This document shows, in pieces, positions 19,093-27,889 of a DNA stretch of 31,423 nt. Each line of letters starts with the position of its first letter. Position 1 is the first letter of the stretch. The translations under genes were made by a program, and so were the position numbers. This DNA is from Chara braunii (lineage: Eukaryota; Streptophyta; Charophyceae; Charales; Characeae), in NCBI GenBank assembly GCA_003427395.1, contig BFEA01000230.1:387578-419000 (forward strand), read 5' to 3'. A model generated the notes under the pieces. That model did no database searches, had not been told where the DNA came from, and saw nothing but the letters and a program-made list of their open reading frames with translations.

Positions 19093-19514
19093 TCTTATAC
19101 CCCTTCCTTCATTTTTACTTTTTTTTTTTTTTTTTAACGATCATTAAGCAGTATGAAATGGAGAAGTATTACAATGATGCATAAAGCTTTTCCGCGGGGT
19201 TTGATTGATGGTGATTTGGCATGGTGGAATGTGGATGTAGACAATCGAATGGTAGAAATAGTAAGATGATTGCTCACACTGTTCTCGTTCGCTCTTGGTT
19301 TGTTGCTTCATGTGAGGTCATTCCTGATTTCTCTCCCATCCCTTTTCCTCCCCCTTTTTTTTTTTTTTTTTTTTTTCTGATGAAAGTAATGACCTAGTAA
19401 TGCTGAGGGTGGCGACGTATTAGTAAGGCGATATGCGTGTTGTAGATGGTCAATAGAAAGGAGAGTGATAATGAAGTGCTTCCGGTGATATAGCGGAGAC
19501 AAGATTAGTCCCAA

Positions 19515-19952
19515 ATGATGATTTGAAGGGATAGTTAATTAGTTGATTGATTGTGCAATGAGGCACAATAGGATCGTAAGTTGTCATTGATGCGGATTAT
19601 TGACATAGCAAGAGGAAAGAGGAGTAGATTAGTTGCGTAATAAAATAGGCTTGGCCGATTTGAGGGTCGAGCTATGTCGGGTTGGTGGTATGATTAGGGT
19701 AGCTGATTAGGAGAGGGTGACCCATATGATGATTTGAAGGGATAGTTAATTAGTTGATTGCTTGTGTGATGAATGTTATCAAAAAAACGAGTAGGCACAA
19801 TAGGATCGTAAGTTGTCATTGATGCGGGTTATTGACATAGCGAGAGAGAAGAGAAATGAATTAGTTACGTAATAAAATAGGCTCGGCCGATTTGAGGGTC
19901 GAGCTATGTTGGGTTGGTGGTATGATTAAGGTAGTTGATTAGGAGAGGGTGA
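19515..19952. repeat. Tandem duplication, unit about 211 bp
   Basis: Two adjacent copies (19515-19725 and 19726-19952) share ATGATTTGAAGGGATAGTTA, CACAATAGGATCGTAAGTTG and GGTCGAGCTATGT. The second copy has a small insertion near 19775. No coding capacity. Confidence 0.9.
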
Positions 19953-21182
19953 GTTTTCCTTCTTCCCATCCCCTCTTTGTTCTCCCCTTCCACCCCCTTC
20001 CTTTTTTTTTTTTTTTTTTGTTATCAGGAGGTATTTTTATGATGTAATAAAAATACGAGGGTCGATGTTGTAGTGATAATAGTGTCAGACGGTCACGTGT
20101 GCATATTCTTGAGAGATGAGATGACGTGGCGGTGGTTAAAAACGTCGGGTCCCCTTTGTCTTTTTTTTTTTTTTGTGGTTAGTACAGTGGCTTACAAAAA
20201 GTGTAATTACAATTTGAGAGTGATCTAGGTATTTCTTGAGTAGTTGGTGCGGGATAAGAATTATCCCCGCTTTTTGTCTCTCTTTCTTCCTTTTTTTTTT
20301 TTTTTTTTTTAATATGCAGACTTCAGATTTCATGGTAGGAGGCAGAGTTAAATAGGTAAAGAGAGGGTAATAGTGCGAAAAACCTATGCGCTTAATCTTT
20401 GCGGAGAGGTGGTTCAGTTTTGGAGAAAAAGTAACATTAGAGTGCCTATAGCTCTACTTTTTTTTTTTTTTTTTTTAACAGTTTAAGGTGAAGTGTTTTT
20501 TTATTGATGGTTAAGTTTGCTGATGATGGTTGCTGTAGTAGTGACTTTCAAATGCATGGTTATGCTTTATGCCTTGCGTTTCTCGTTTTCGTTTTCCCCC
20601 GCCTTTTTTTTTTTTAATTAGTTTTAATCGCTCATATGAATTGGCTGCTTTGAGCGGGAGTGAAGATGTTTGATTGATAAGTAGGTAGGCTTTCTAGAGA
20701 GGTTTGAGCGCGATAAGGATTGGTCACCTTCATCGTTCTTGTCCTTCCTTCATGGCTTATTAGATCAAAATTACCATCTTAATTGCTTTGATTGAGAAGT
20801 CGCCGTGTATTTTCTTCCATCCCCCCCCCCCCTTTTTTTTTTAATATTCGCAAGAATGTCTGTCTTGCGGAGGATACTTAAAGGAGAGAGGTACACGAAA
20901 GAATTGGAGGTGCAAAAGAGGAGGGAAATAAGGGCAATCTGGGAAAAGGATAGAGAGGGTTGAAGGTCGGATTGATTGGAATGCGTGTGTTTTTTTTTTT
21001 TTTTTTTTTGGCGCCGACTTGGATTGGTGGCCTTGAAGGGGTGGTAAATGATTGATGTGGTTGGTTCAAGGTTTGATGGAGATAGAAGAAGATAATGGCT
21101 GGTTGGGTATGAGGTGGTGGGTTGGTCGTAGGTTTGTTGCAGTGCTCTCCTTCTACCTTTCTTGGTCTTTCTCTCTTGCCCC

Positions 21183-21231
<49 letters not shown>

Positions 21232-22099
21232 CAAGTGAGCAGTGAGCTGCTTCAGCGATCTTTTGATTGATGACAAAGATAATGTACAGTAGATGTTATA
21301 TGAGATTGGTCGCGACTTAACCCTTCTTGATTTGTCTGTCTTGATCTTCCTTGCTTGCTATATATAAATATAAATAATTTATATTTTTTGCTTTGTCTTT
21401 CGCCCCCTTTTTTTTTTTTTTATAGATTTTTAGCAGGGATTGGGATAGAAAAGGTGTTCATCCTTGCGTCTTGCGTTTTTGCCTTCTTGGGATGAGGGGA
21501 CATGCATTTCACCTAAAATGTTGAGGAAACAATGGTGGGATAAACTTTGTGGTAAGGAAGGAAAAAAATGAGCAGAACATGTATTGTTAAGACAAACTTA
21601 GCGGGAAATCGAGCAAAAGTATGCATTGTTAAGAGTCTTAAGACAAACATAGCGGGGAGTGATGCACTGACTTTATGATTGTCGTTTGCGTGCTCCCCGC
21701 ACCTTTTTTTTTTTTTTTAATGAGTCCATTCCCTTTGTGCGGGTTTACTTTTCTTTTCCTCCTATTTATGTCATTATTCGTCTTTTTTTTTTTTTTTTTT
21801 GGGAAAAAAAAAAGAAAAGCCTAAAAACAAGTGGAAGAAAGAGCAAAGGCAATCTTAAAACGAATGCAATTATTAAAATGACAACCCGAAATGAGTCAAC
21901 CGATAATTGTCATGCTCAATGAAAATTGTCAAATTATTGTTTCGTAACTATTCCCTAAACAGGGAAAATGTTTCTTTACTCAGTTTCATCCCCTTGTGAT
22001 TTGGGGAGGAGTGAAACTGGGCAATGATGAACAGAAAAAAAAGAGGAAGTAAATGAAAGAGACTAGAAGGAAGAGGAAGAGTATACAAAAAAAGAAAAA
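19953..22099. other. Gene-free T-tract region
   Basis: No domain or RNA recognised. A hairpin CAGTTTCATCCCC...GGGG...TGAAACTG lies at about 21980-22018, near the inferred right edge of the insertion. Short ORFs are chance products of T-runs. Confidence 0.5.
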
Positions 22100-22345
22100 A
22101 TAGTCAAATCCTCTGAAAAATTTTGGCCTTCTTCGTGGTCTCGGTGTCTTAGGTGCAGGGGGGGGGGTGGAGATGGGAGATGGGGATTGTGGTCTGTGCT
22201 GGGGGGGTTGTGGGACTAGAAGTAGCTGTTGCACTGAGATTGGTCGCGTGGGTGAAGGAGGATCAGATTCGGAGGCATAGTCTGAAGATCTTCTATGAGA
22301 TCTTCTTCTAGGGAGGTGGTCATCAAGTTTCCTCTTCTGCGGCAT
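22100..22345 (-). pseudogene. DIRS Gag-like protein, N-terminal part (candidate)
   Basis: Minus-strand frame from the ATG at 22345, about 190 bp inside repeat A1. The product starts MPQKRKLDDHLPRRRSHRRS, a likely nuclear-localisation cluster, followed by a Pro/Ser-rich stretch (PQPPQHRPQSPSPISTPPPA) and RPRRRPKFFRGF. Beyond about 22100 the frame enters T-rich sequence that gives poly-Phe and is probably not part of the gene. Position, strand and composition match the Pro/Ser-rich start of the gag piece at 14054-13434, so the two are plausibly one ORF split by the PLE insertion. No named domain was recognised. Confidence 0.5.
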
Positions 22346-22529
22346 CCTCGTATGCTACGTCGACGAAAGTGAAAACGTGAGATGTTTCCTAAAACTTGAG
22401 AATCAAACGAGGAAGCGTCTGTTGCGATGGATAGGAAGCCTCTATAGGGAAAGTCGGTGCCGCTTGGTAGTTGATTGTAGTTCCACACGCCAGTTGGGTG
22501 AGCTGCTTGAACCAAGGTCCAAGACCTGA

Positions 22530-23012
22530 CTTGTTGAGTTGAAGAAGGAGATGATGCGAAGTGTCCGCAATGCTCGCAAGTTCACGTCCTCAATGAATCC
22601 TGCGAGCAATTGAGGCTTGGAAGGCGCAGGTCGGGAGAGCGCTCCAGCTATCGTGGCTGGGCAAGCACCTGTGACTTATACTGTCGCATGACAAGTCAGC
22701 GGGACCGGACGGGCCAGTGAGGCCGTGCTCCAACGAGGGTAAGTTGTCACATCAAGATTAGATGACCGTAGATACTGAGTAGATGCCTGGTTGCCGTGGA
22801 TGAAAAATACCCAAAATGTCGAGTACCTTAGATCTTGCAGATCCATGCCTGTGGTTTAAAGTCCCAAATAAAATTGTTGTGGTACCGAGTCCCAACTGCC
22901 AGTCTTATTACCAATCTTGTTACCTTTGTTGATGGAGGTCGAGGATTGTTGCACGAGGGAATCTGGTCCGTCTTGCTTCCGCGCGACCGGGTGCAAGGTT
23001 GTTGGCATAATG
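22530..23012 (-). repeat. Split direct repeat A1 (terminal)
   Basis: Direct copy of 9375-9835. On the element strand it starts ACATTATGCCAACAACC at 23012 and reads inward toward the gag start. The match with A2 ends abruptly at 23012, which marks the inferred left terminus of the DIRS element. Confidence 0.85.
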
Positions 23013-23369
23013 TAGCCCCGTTCTATTCGGGGAGATGACAACCAACCAATTCTGAAAGAGCCTACCCTGTGGGTTAGGGAGAGATCCGGGTTGGTTGGTG
23101 CTCCCCCGTATTGTACTGTTATACCGCGTCGAACGCGGGGACGCAACTATTCGGGTAGCATGCTTTATGTTGTAGACGGTAAGCTTGGCAAAAGTCTTAT
23201 GAAGTGGGGGATGGGCAGCCTTCTGGATGGTAGTGTGCAAAGCCAACACTCTCCCACACACCACATGCAACCCTCTCACACGCGCACTCACACTCGTGTT
23301 GGCTAAAGACCTTACTGATACCGACTGGGAGGATCCAACTCACTATCTCAGTTGCATGGCAACATGATT
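23013..23369. other. Right flank of DIRS element, nothing recognised
   Basis: Unique sequence with a small hairpin CCCCG...CGGGG at 23015-23032 and CACAC-rich sequence near 23250-23300. No gene. Confidence 0.4.
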
Positions 23370-23443
23370 GCCACAGCCGTGGGGATTGAACCCACAACCT
23401 CTTGAATGTCACTTGCGTGCCTCACCAATTGAGCTAGGACACT
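23370..23443 (-). other. tRNA-like sequence (SINE head or pseudo-tRNA)
   Basis: On the minus strand, CCTAGCTCAATTGGTGAGGC matches a pol III A-box/D-arm and GTGGGTTCAATCCCCAC a B-box/T-arm, at tRNA-like spacing. The acceptor stem pairs poorly, so an intact tRNA is unlikely. A translated frame gives LAQLVRH...VGSIPT, the kind of peptide often produced by tRNA-derived repeats. Confidence 0.5.
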
Positions 23444-23474
23444 GGATGAAGCCCAGATTCTTCTATCGCAGGAA

Positions 23475-23495
23475 CCCCCCCCCCCCCCCCCCCCC
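23475..23495. repeat. C21 homopolymer
   Basis: Run of 21 C's, followed within 60 bp by single N's at 23543 and 23554, so local assembly quality is poor. Confidence 0.95.
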
Positions 23496-23499
23496 TGAA

Positions 23500-24253
23500 A
23501 AACGAATAGCAAGCTACTGAGGGTTGTACCGCCCCACACGCGNCCAGGAAAAANGGCATTTCAAGCTCTAAACTACTAGCAGTGTATCTACATGTGTTCT
23601 ACCAAACAATTCATGCTCATGTTGCACATTTGGTTAGTAGTGGGGCAAAACCTTCGATCTCCAGAACTCTCAGGGCAAAGGTAAGTGTGTTTTCTTCTTC
23701 TTTTTTTTTCTTCCGAAAGTCAATACTACTTTTGTTTTTCTTTTATTTTATAGTAAGCCCTACCAACGAGGTAGGGCAGTCCGTTTTAGATTTCGTTACT
23801 TGGGCGTAGTAAATAGAAGAATGCTTCGATACTGTATTTTTGGAAAGATGCAGTAGAAGAGAAAAAAAACAAAAACGAAACAGCCCAGACACAAATTGTC
23901 CGCCCAGACCCATATCGCCCACCCCCTGTTTGCAACGGAAAAAAACTTTATCCCTAAATAGGAAAACAATGGACGACGCCCTATACTAAATTGCAACGAC
24001 CTTGACAAGATAACGTGCCCTACGACTGGTCTTAGGGACGACTTCGACCGGACCCTATTTTCTGTTGTCGGAGACCCCAAACGAAACTGTCCTAACAAAG
24101 TTGTACTACACAACCTTACCGAAAATAGAAAGAAATGAAATGACGAAAATGGAACCCACCCAAGCGCAGCCTCCTGGCTGCGAACATAGACTAGTGAGAC
24201 GATGAGATAGATGAGTACTGATAAGAAGATGGGATAAATGAGAAAACAATATA
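23500..24253. other. Intergenic, nothing recognised
   Basis: Several frames of up to 105 codons occur on both strands without domain, composition or start-context support. Confidence 0.4.
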
Positions 24254-24350
24254 GCAGTCATTATGGATGAACCCTGAAATAGTTATCTGGGGCAGAGCCT
24301 ACCCAGGGAACTATTTTATTTTAGGTTAAGGGTTCATCCATAATGACTGC
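24254..24350. mobile_element. 97-bp hairpin element with perfect 22-bp ends
   Basis: GCAGTCATTATGGATGAACC plus CT at 24254-24275 is the exact reverse complement of 24329-24350. Pairing continues inward imperfectly (AAATAGTT with AACTATTT, CTGGGG with CCCAGG). It has the size and shape of a very short MITE, or of a structured RNA. Confidence 0.75.
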
Positions 24351-25560
24351 AACCTTTTTCAGAACTGGGTGGTTGTCATCTTTCCCTGAACGGAACGGGG
24401 CTGGCACGTCAGAACTGGCCTCTTGGCCTCAGCTTGCCAGGGTCGAAGAAACAATATATTTACAAAAAACTCATCTCACGAAAGTTGTTCCACACAAAGC
24501 AACAGTTTGTTTGGTTCGACGACATAATGTAAAACTATTTATAAAAAAAAAAAAGTAGTTAAAGGGGAGTTGGCAGTTAGTTATCTCTCATCTCCCTCTT
24601 GATTCGGGTCAATGTGAAATATGATTTACAAAAAGGTAAATCGTTTTATAAAACAATTGTCAATCAGTGGGAAGATACTTTACATAATTGTTGCCTATGC
24701 CTAAGATACTCCAACCCAAATAATGTTATTCCCACATATAACAAACCCCCCTTTCTAATGCTTATACATTTTTTTTTTTATTATTTTTAATAAGAAAAAT
24801 GTATCTTTTCCTTTAATTGTTTGAAACCGGGTTCGATGTTCCCATCCTGACAACACCCAAAAAGACCCATTTTGAATGGTTCAACAAATAAAAAACAGCA
24901 ACAAGAAACAACAAAATCTAACAACAAAACCAACAAAATCAAACGAAAACGATATTGCTTTCCACCTTCACTTGGTGTTCATTTGTACCTAGTCCCAATA
25001 TCCCAAGTATCCTAAATACATTTGTAAGTCTACTAGATAAAGAGGTCATTATTGCCCCACTTTCAATCTAAAAAAAAAAAAAAAACTATACAAAAAAACA
25101 AAAAACTGCAATTATATAGTTTTATAAGATAAGTTGACCATATTCTTAGATACGTAAATGAATAAAAGATTATTCAATCAATGAGAATATCTTGACCTGT
25201 GCAACCAATACTAAAGATTTAATGCTAATATATTTTATCACACAAATACAGGGGGTATTCATTTATCATCATTGATTTTGGGGTGACTCGGTAAAACTTT
25301 GTTCTAGTAGGTTAGTAATCGATCATGTTTCATAAATTTCTTCTGATTATTTTCCTTGTTCTCATTAAAAGTCGGATAATGTCTAAAAAAAAATAAATGC
25401 AGATGCATCCTTCACTCTACACTGTACCAAAATAGCATACAAGTACCTCTTCCTCAAGTTCAACCATTACTACCCTGATACGGGTTTGAAACGTATTTTA
25501 GTCAGATTCGTGATTTTTTTTTTTCATAGTAGAAACAATCACAAACGTAGAATTGAACCG
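24351..25560. other. AT-rich intergenic, nothing recognised
   Basis: AT-rich sequence with A- and T-runs (24540s, 24766, 25070s, 25514). Short frames only. Confidence 0.4.
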
Positions 25561-25638
25561 TGATCAATAGCTCAATGGTTAGAACTCCGGTGTCGAATGC
25601 GCATTATGGTCTTAGGTTGCAGACTCAAATTCTCGGTC
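25561..25638 (+). other. tRNA-like module 1
   Basis: AATAGCTCAATGGTTAGAAC resembles an A-box/D-arm and GCAGACTCAAATTCTC a degenerate B-box. It shares the GCATTATGGTC middle segment with module 2, 163 bp downstream, so the two are related copies. Confidence 0.4.
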
Positions 25639-25719
25639 CTGCACTTCGGCCGGCGGGTGTCGACCGACGTAGACTACGGATGCACCGAGCACACAAGTAC
25701 AAGTGTTGAGGACCGTTAC

Positions 25720-25797
25720 AAGCCTTAGCTCAGTGGGCAAAGCACCAACAGGGAATACGCATTGTGGCCCCTGATCGCAGGTTCGAATCGTTGGACT
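25720..25797 (+). other. tRNA-like module 2
   Basis: CCTTAGCTCAGTGGGCAAAG (A-box) and ATCGCAGGTTCGAATCG (good B-box) lie at tRNA-like spacing, with GCATTGTGGCC in between as in module 1. A clean cloverleaf is not obvious. Probably tRNA-derived SINE sequence. Confidence 0.45.
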
Positions 25798-26150
25798 TAC
25801 AACCGCGCACCCAACCGGCAGAGCGTCCTCCAAATGCAAGAAAAGATTGCAACGAAACATTTAACACACACCTGGTCTGATGGTCAAAGTCCGACCTCGT
25901 GCAGGGGATTACATTGAACAGGCCGAGTTGTGGTATTCTAGTCATAATAGTTGTTAAACCAAATATTGTGCCCATGTGTGTGTTATGAGAGGTTCGTTGG
26001 GAGCATCATACAAGACCATTTGCACCTCCCGTTGGGTTGTACGAAGTCATGGGGGAATGTGGGAAATACTAAGGGTGAACTTAGTGATTCATAGACCAAT
26101 GGCAAATATTTATCCTATTGCAACCATTTTGATTATAAACACAAAAAAAA
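25798..26150. other. Intergenic, nothing recognised
   Basis: No gene, repeat or RNA was recognised. Confidence 0.4.
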
Positions 26151-26151
26151 C

Positions 26152-26188
26152 GGGGGGGAAAGGGGGAGGGGGAAGAGGAGGGGGAGGC
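26152..26188 (+). repeat. G-run cluster, quadruplex-capable
   Basis: Four runs of five to seven G's separated by one to eight bases meet the usual G-quadruplex pattern on the plus strand. No adjacent gene gives it a role. Confidence 0.7.
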
Positions 26189-26499
26189 TAAGGTTCACCA
26201 TATTCGTAGAAGAGCTACGACAATTTTGCTCGGTGGCATGTGATAGTGGTGCCATGACCTCTCGTCGTGTAACCTTAGGAACCCTGAAATATGAGTTTGA
26301 GTATGGCGCTGCTAGCGACCAAGTAGCACCACTCTCGGTTGATCCCCCCCGAGTGAGCGAGTGTGAGGTTTAGAGTTCTCAACTTGAGAGTCCAATGTGT
26401 GAGTGGTGAGTTCGCTATACCGTTAGAAGGTTGAACCCGGTGTGTCCAGCCTCCTAGCGACATACCCCATATGAAATCATTCCCGATGCCCCCACAACC

Positions 26500-26530
<31 letters not shown>

Positions 26531-27220
26531 CGTAGAACTGACACTGCCATTGATGTATTATGAGTTTTTCTCCTGTCTTTTCGTTTTCATTTCATCATTT
26601 TTTTTTTAATCTTTTTCTGTCTTTTTTTTTCTCCCCGCATGTCTTCTTTTACATAATTCATATTGTTTGTACAAATGAACGCCCACCTAATCCACTAATC
26701 TAAGCCCCCAATTTTCATATCCAGAGATTCGGGTCCGTCGGGATTTAAATCGTGCTAAACCACTAGTACTTCAATAAGACTTTCCTCCGACCCTAAAAAT
26801 GCTCAGTGAGTCAACCTTTTGGCTTGCGTCGACCTCTGTTTTGCTTCGTTGTTCGACCCTAACAAGTTATGGCGTTACATTGGTGTATGCACGAAAACAC
26901 CCCACAACCGATGTATGAACCAAGTACTCGTGGTTTACAAGCTAAAAGTATATTTAAAAACTGGTTGCATAAATGTTCAATTTTGAAAAATGAAGTGGTT
27001 TGATGTCGATCATTTATCAAATAAAATGCAAAACTCTTGTCAAACAATCCTTCGTTGTCAAACGCAAAAAAAAACATATGGATTTCAAACTTGAAACAAT
27101 TCAACATCGAGGTGCTTCATTGCAATGCTCGTGGTTTCCTCCACCCCCCGTTGGGGTAAGCCACCCCTTCCATTAACACCCATAAATTGATATTCTTGCA
27201 AGTCAACCCGGGTTTCCGAA
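26189..27220. other. Intergenic, poly-A and T-rich tracts
   Basis: Contains an A-run of about 28 bases at 26503-26530 and T-rich sequence near 26580-26630. No gene was recognised. Confidence 0.4.
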
Positions 27221-27245
27221 GGGGGGAGGGGGGGGGGGGGGGAGG
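27221..27245 (+). repeat. G-rich homopolymer tract
   Basis: Nearly uninterrupted G's with one A in the middle; quadruplex-capable and error-prone in sequencing. Confidence 0.85.
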
Positions 27246-27415
27246 AACTGTTCGTTACCTGAGGGTTGGAGTCCTAATTTTCGAAGCGCCGACTTTGATG
27301 ATCTTAGCACCCATAAAAACTTATAGAAAATTATAAAATTTTAATCATCCTCAAAACGGACGCAGATATAGAAAAACAAACAAAAGAAAAAAAGTTATTT
27401 TCCTTTCAACAATGG

Positions 27416-27889
27416 ATGCCCTCATTTCTGGAGATCTATCGACTTCCAAAAACGAGGCGGGCACATCTTTCAATGGGTGCTAACATTATTTTTCTTTCCT
27501 GCCTGCCATCTGACATTAAATATTTTGTTTGTGTTTTTTATTTGTGTTATTTTTATTCTTTTTTTGCGCTCGTCGCTGTTTTCACATATGTCGATGAGCC
27601 AGCACAAAGATTTGTATTCCATTTTCCTTCCCCGATGGGCCCACTAGTTGTTTTTCCCATTGCACTACAGGGCCTTTCCCGAGATCCAAAATTTCATCGT
27701 GGCAAAAAGTTTATTTCTCTGCAAGGTTGGGGTTGTAGGGTAGTGGTTGAAGAACCTTCATATCTTTGTTATCTGTTTGGGATTACGTTTACCACCTTTT
27801 TTTTACTTTCTTTTGTCATTGTTACATTCTCTTTAGGTTACCTATGGACGTTTTACCAATTATTACATAAAATAATGAATTTGTATTAA
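27416..27889 (+). CDS. Unrecognised 157-codon ORF, probably chance
   Basis: ATG at 27416 to TAA at 27887-27889. The product has hydrophobic stretches near residues 26-58 and 120-148 that could span a membrane, and a central loop containing FHFPSPMGPLVVFPIALQG. The many Phe, Tyr and Leu residues largely reflect T-rich DNA. I recognise no family, promoter or intron signals. It could be a decayed gene fragment or a random frame. Nothing nearby suggests a function. Confidence 0.15.
   Translation: MPSFLEIYRLPKTRRAHLSMGANIIFLSCLPSDIKYFVCVFYLCYFYSFFALVAVFTYVDEPAQRFVFHFPSPMGPLVVFPIALQGLSRDPKFHRGKKFISLQGWGCRVVVEEPSYLCYLFGITFTTFFLLSFVIVTFSLGYLWTFYQLLHKIMNLY

Larger units (their letters stand above)
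18839..21800 (+). repeat. Recurrent pyrimidine-led T-tracts
   Basis: About 14 runs of 10-39 T's on the plus strand recur every 100-650 bp (for example 18839-18858, 19120, 19356, 20003, 20161, 20292, 20458, 20603, 20833, 20992, 21189-21227, 21409, 21704, 21783). Many are preceded by a C/T-rich leader and followed by AA. Almost no long A-runs occur on this strand in the same 3 kb. No gene is seen between them. Confidence 0.75.
13940..22100 (+). mobile_element. Penelope-like element (N-terminal GIY-YIG) plus T-rich tail
   Basis: The plus-strand coding order is CCHC knuckle (14090s), coiled coil and SAP (14257-15238), GIY-YIG nuclease (15269-16441) and PLE-type RT (16720-18046), followed by about 4 kb without genes. 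It interrupts a DIRS element read on the other strand. The left boundary lies within about 13940-14085. The right boundary near 22100 is inferred from where the DIRS gag N-terminal frame becomes low-complexity. I could not find a target-site duplication, so the boundaries are provisional and the tail may include other insertions. In canonical Penelope the GIY-YIG domain follows the RT; here it precedes it, as in the permuted PLE clade described from algae, protists and invertebrates. Confidence 0.72.
9199..23012 (-). mobile_element. Kangaroo/PAT-like DIRS retrotransposon, decayed and interrupted
   Basis: On the minus strand the order is A1 (22530-23012), gag start (22345), gag remainder (14054-13434), RT/RNase H (13052-11026), a recombinase on the opposite strand (9972-11047), then B1-A2-spacer-B2 (9936 to 9199). 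This A1...B1A2...B2 arrangement is the split direct repeat that defines PAT/kangaroo-type DIRS elements, which integrate through a circular intermediate using a tyrosine recombinase instead of a DDE integrase. RT and recombinase motifs support the class independently. Removing the putative 8-kb insertion in gag leaves about 5.8 kb, a usual DIRS length. All genes carry stops or frameshifts, so the copy is inactive. Confidence 0.82.

Noticed and set aside
18047-22100. Hammerhead ribozyme, often found in Penelope-like elements
   Set aside because: CTGATGA occurs at 19378 and a few other places on either strand, but I found no nearby stem II followed by GAAA and no closing stem, so no hammerhead core can be supported.
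23370-23443. Intact tRNA gene
   Set aside because: A- and B-box similarity is good, but the acceptor and anticodon stems do not pair properly by eye.
27416-27889. Host membrane-protein gene
   Set aside because: Hydrophobicity follows T-rich DNA, there is no recognisable family, and no introns or regulatory context are visible; kept only as a low-confidence ORF.
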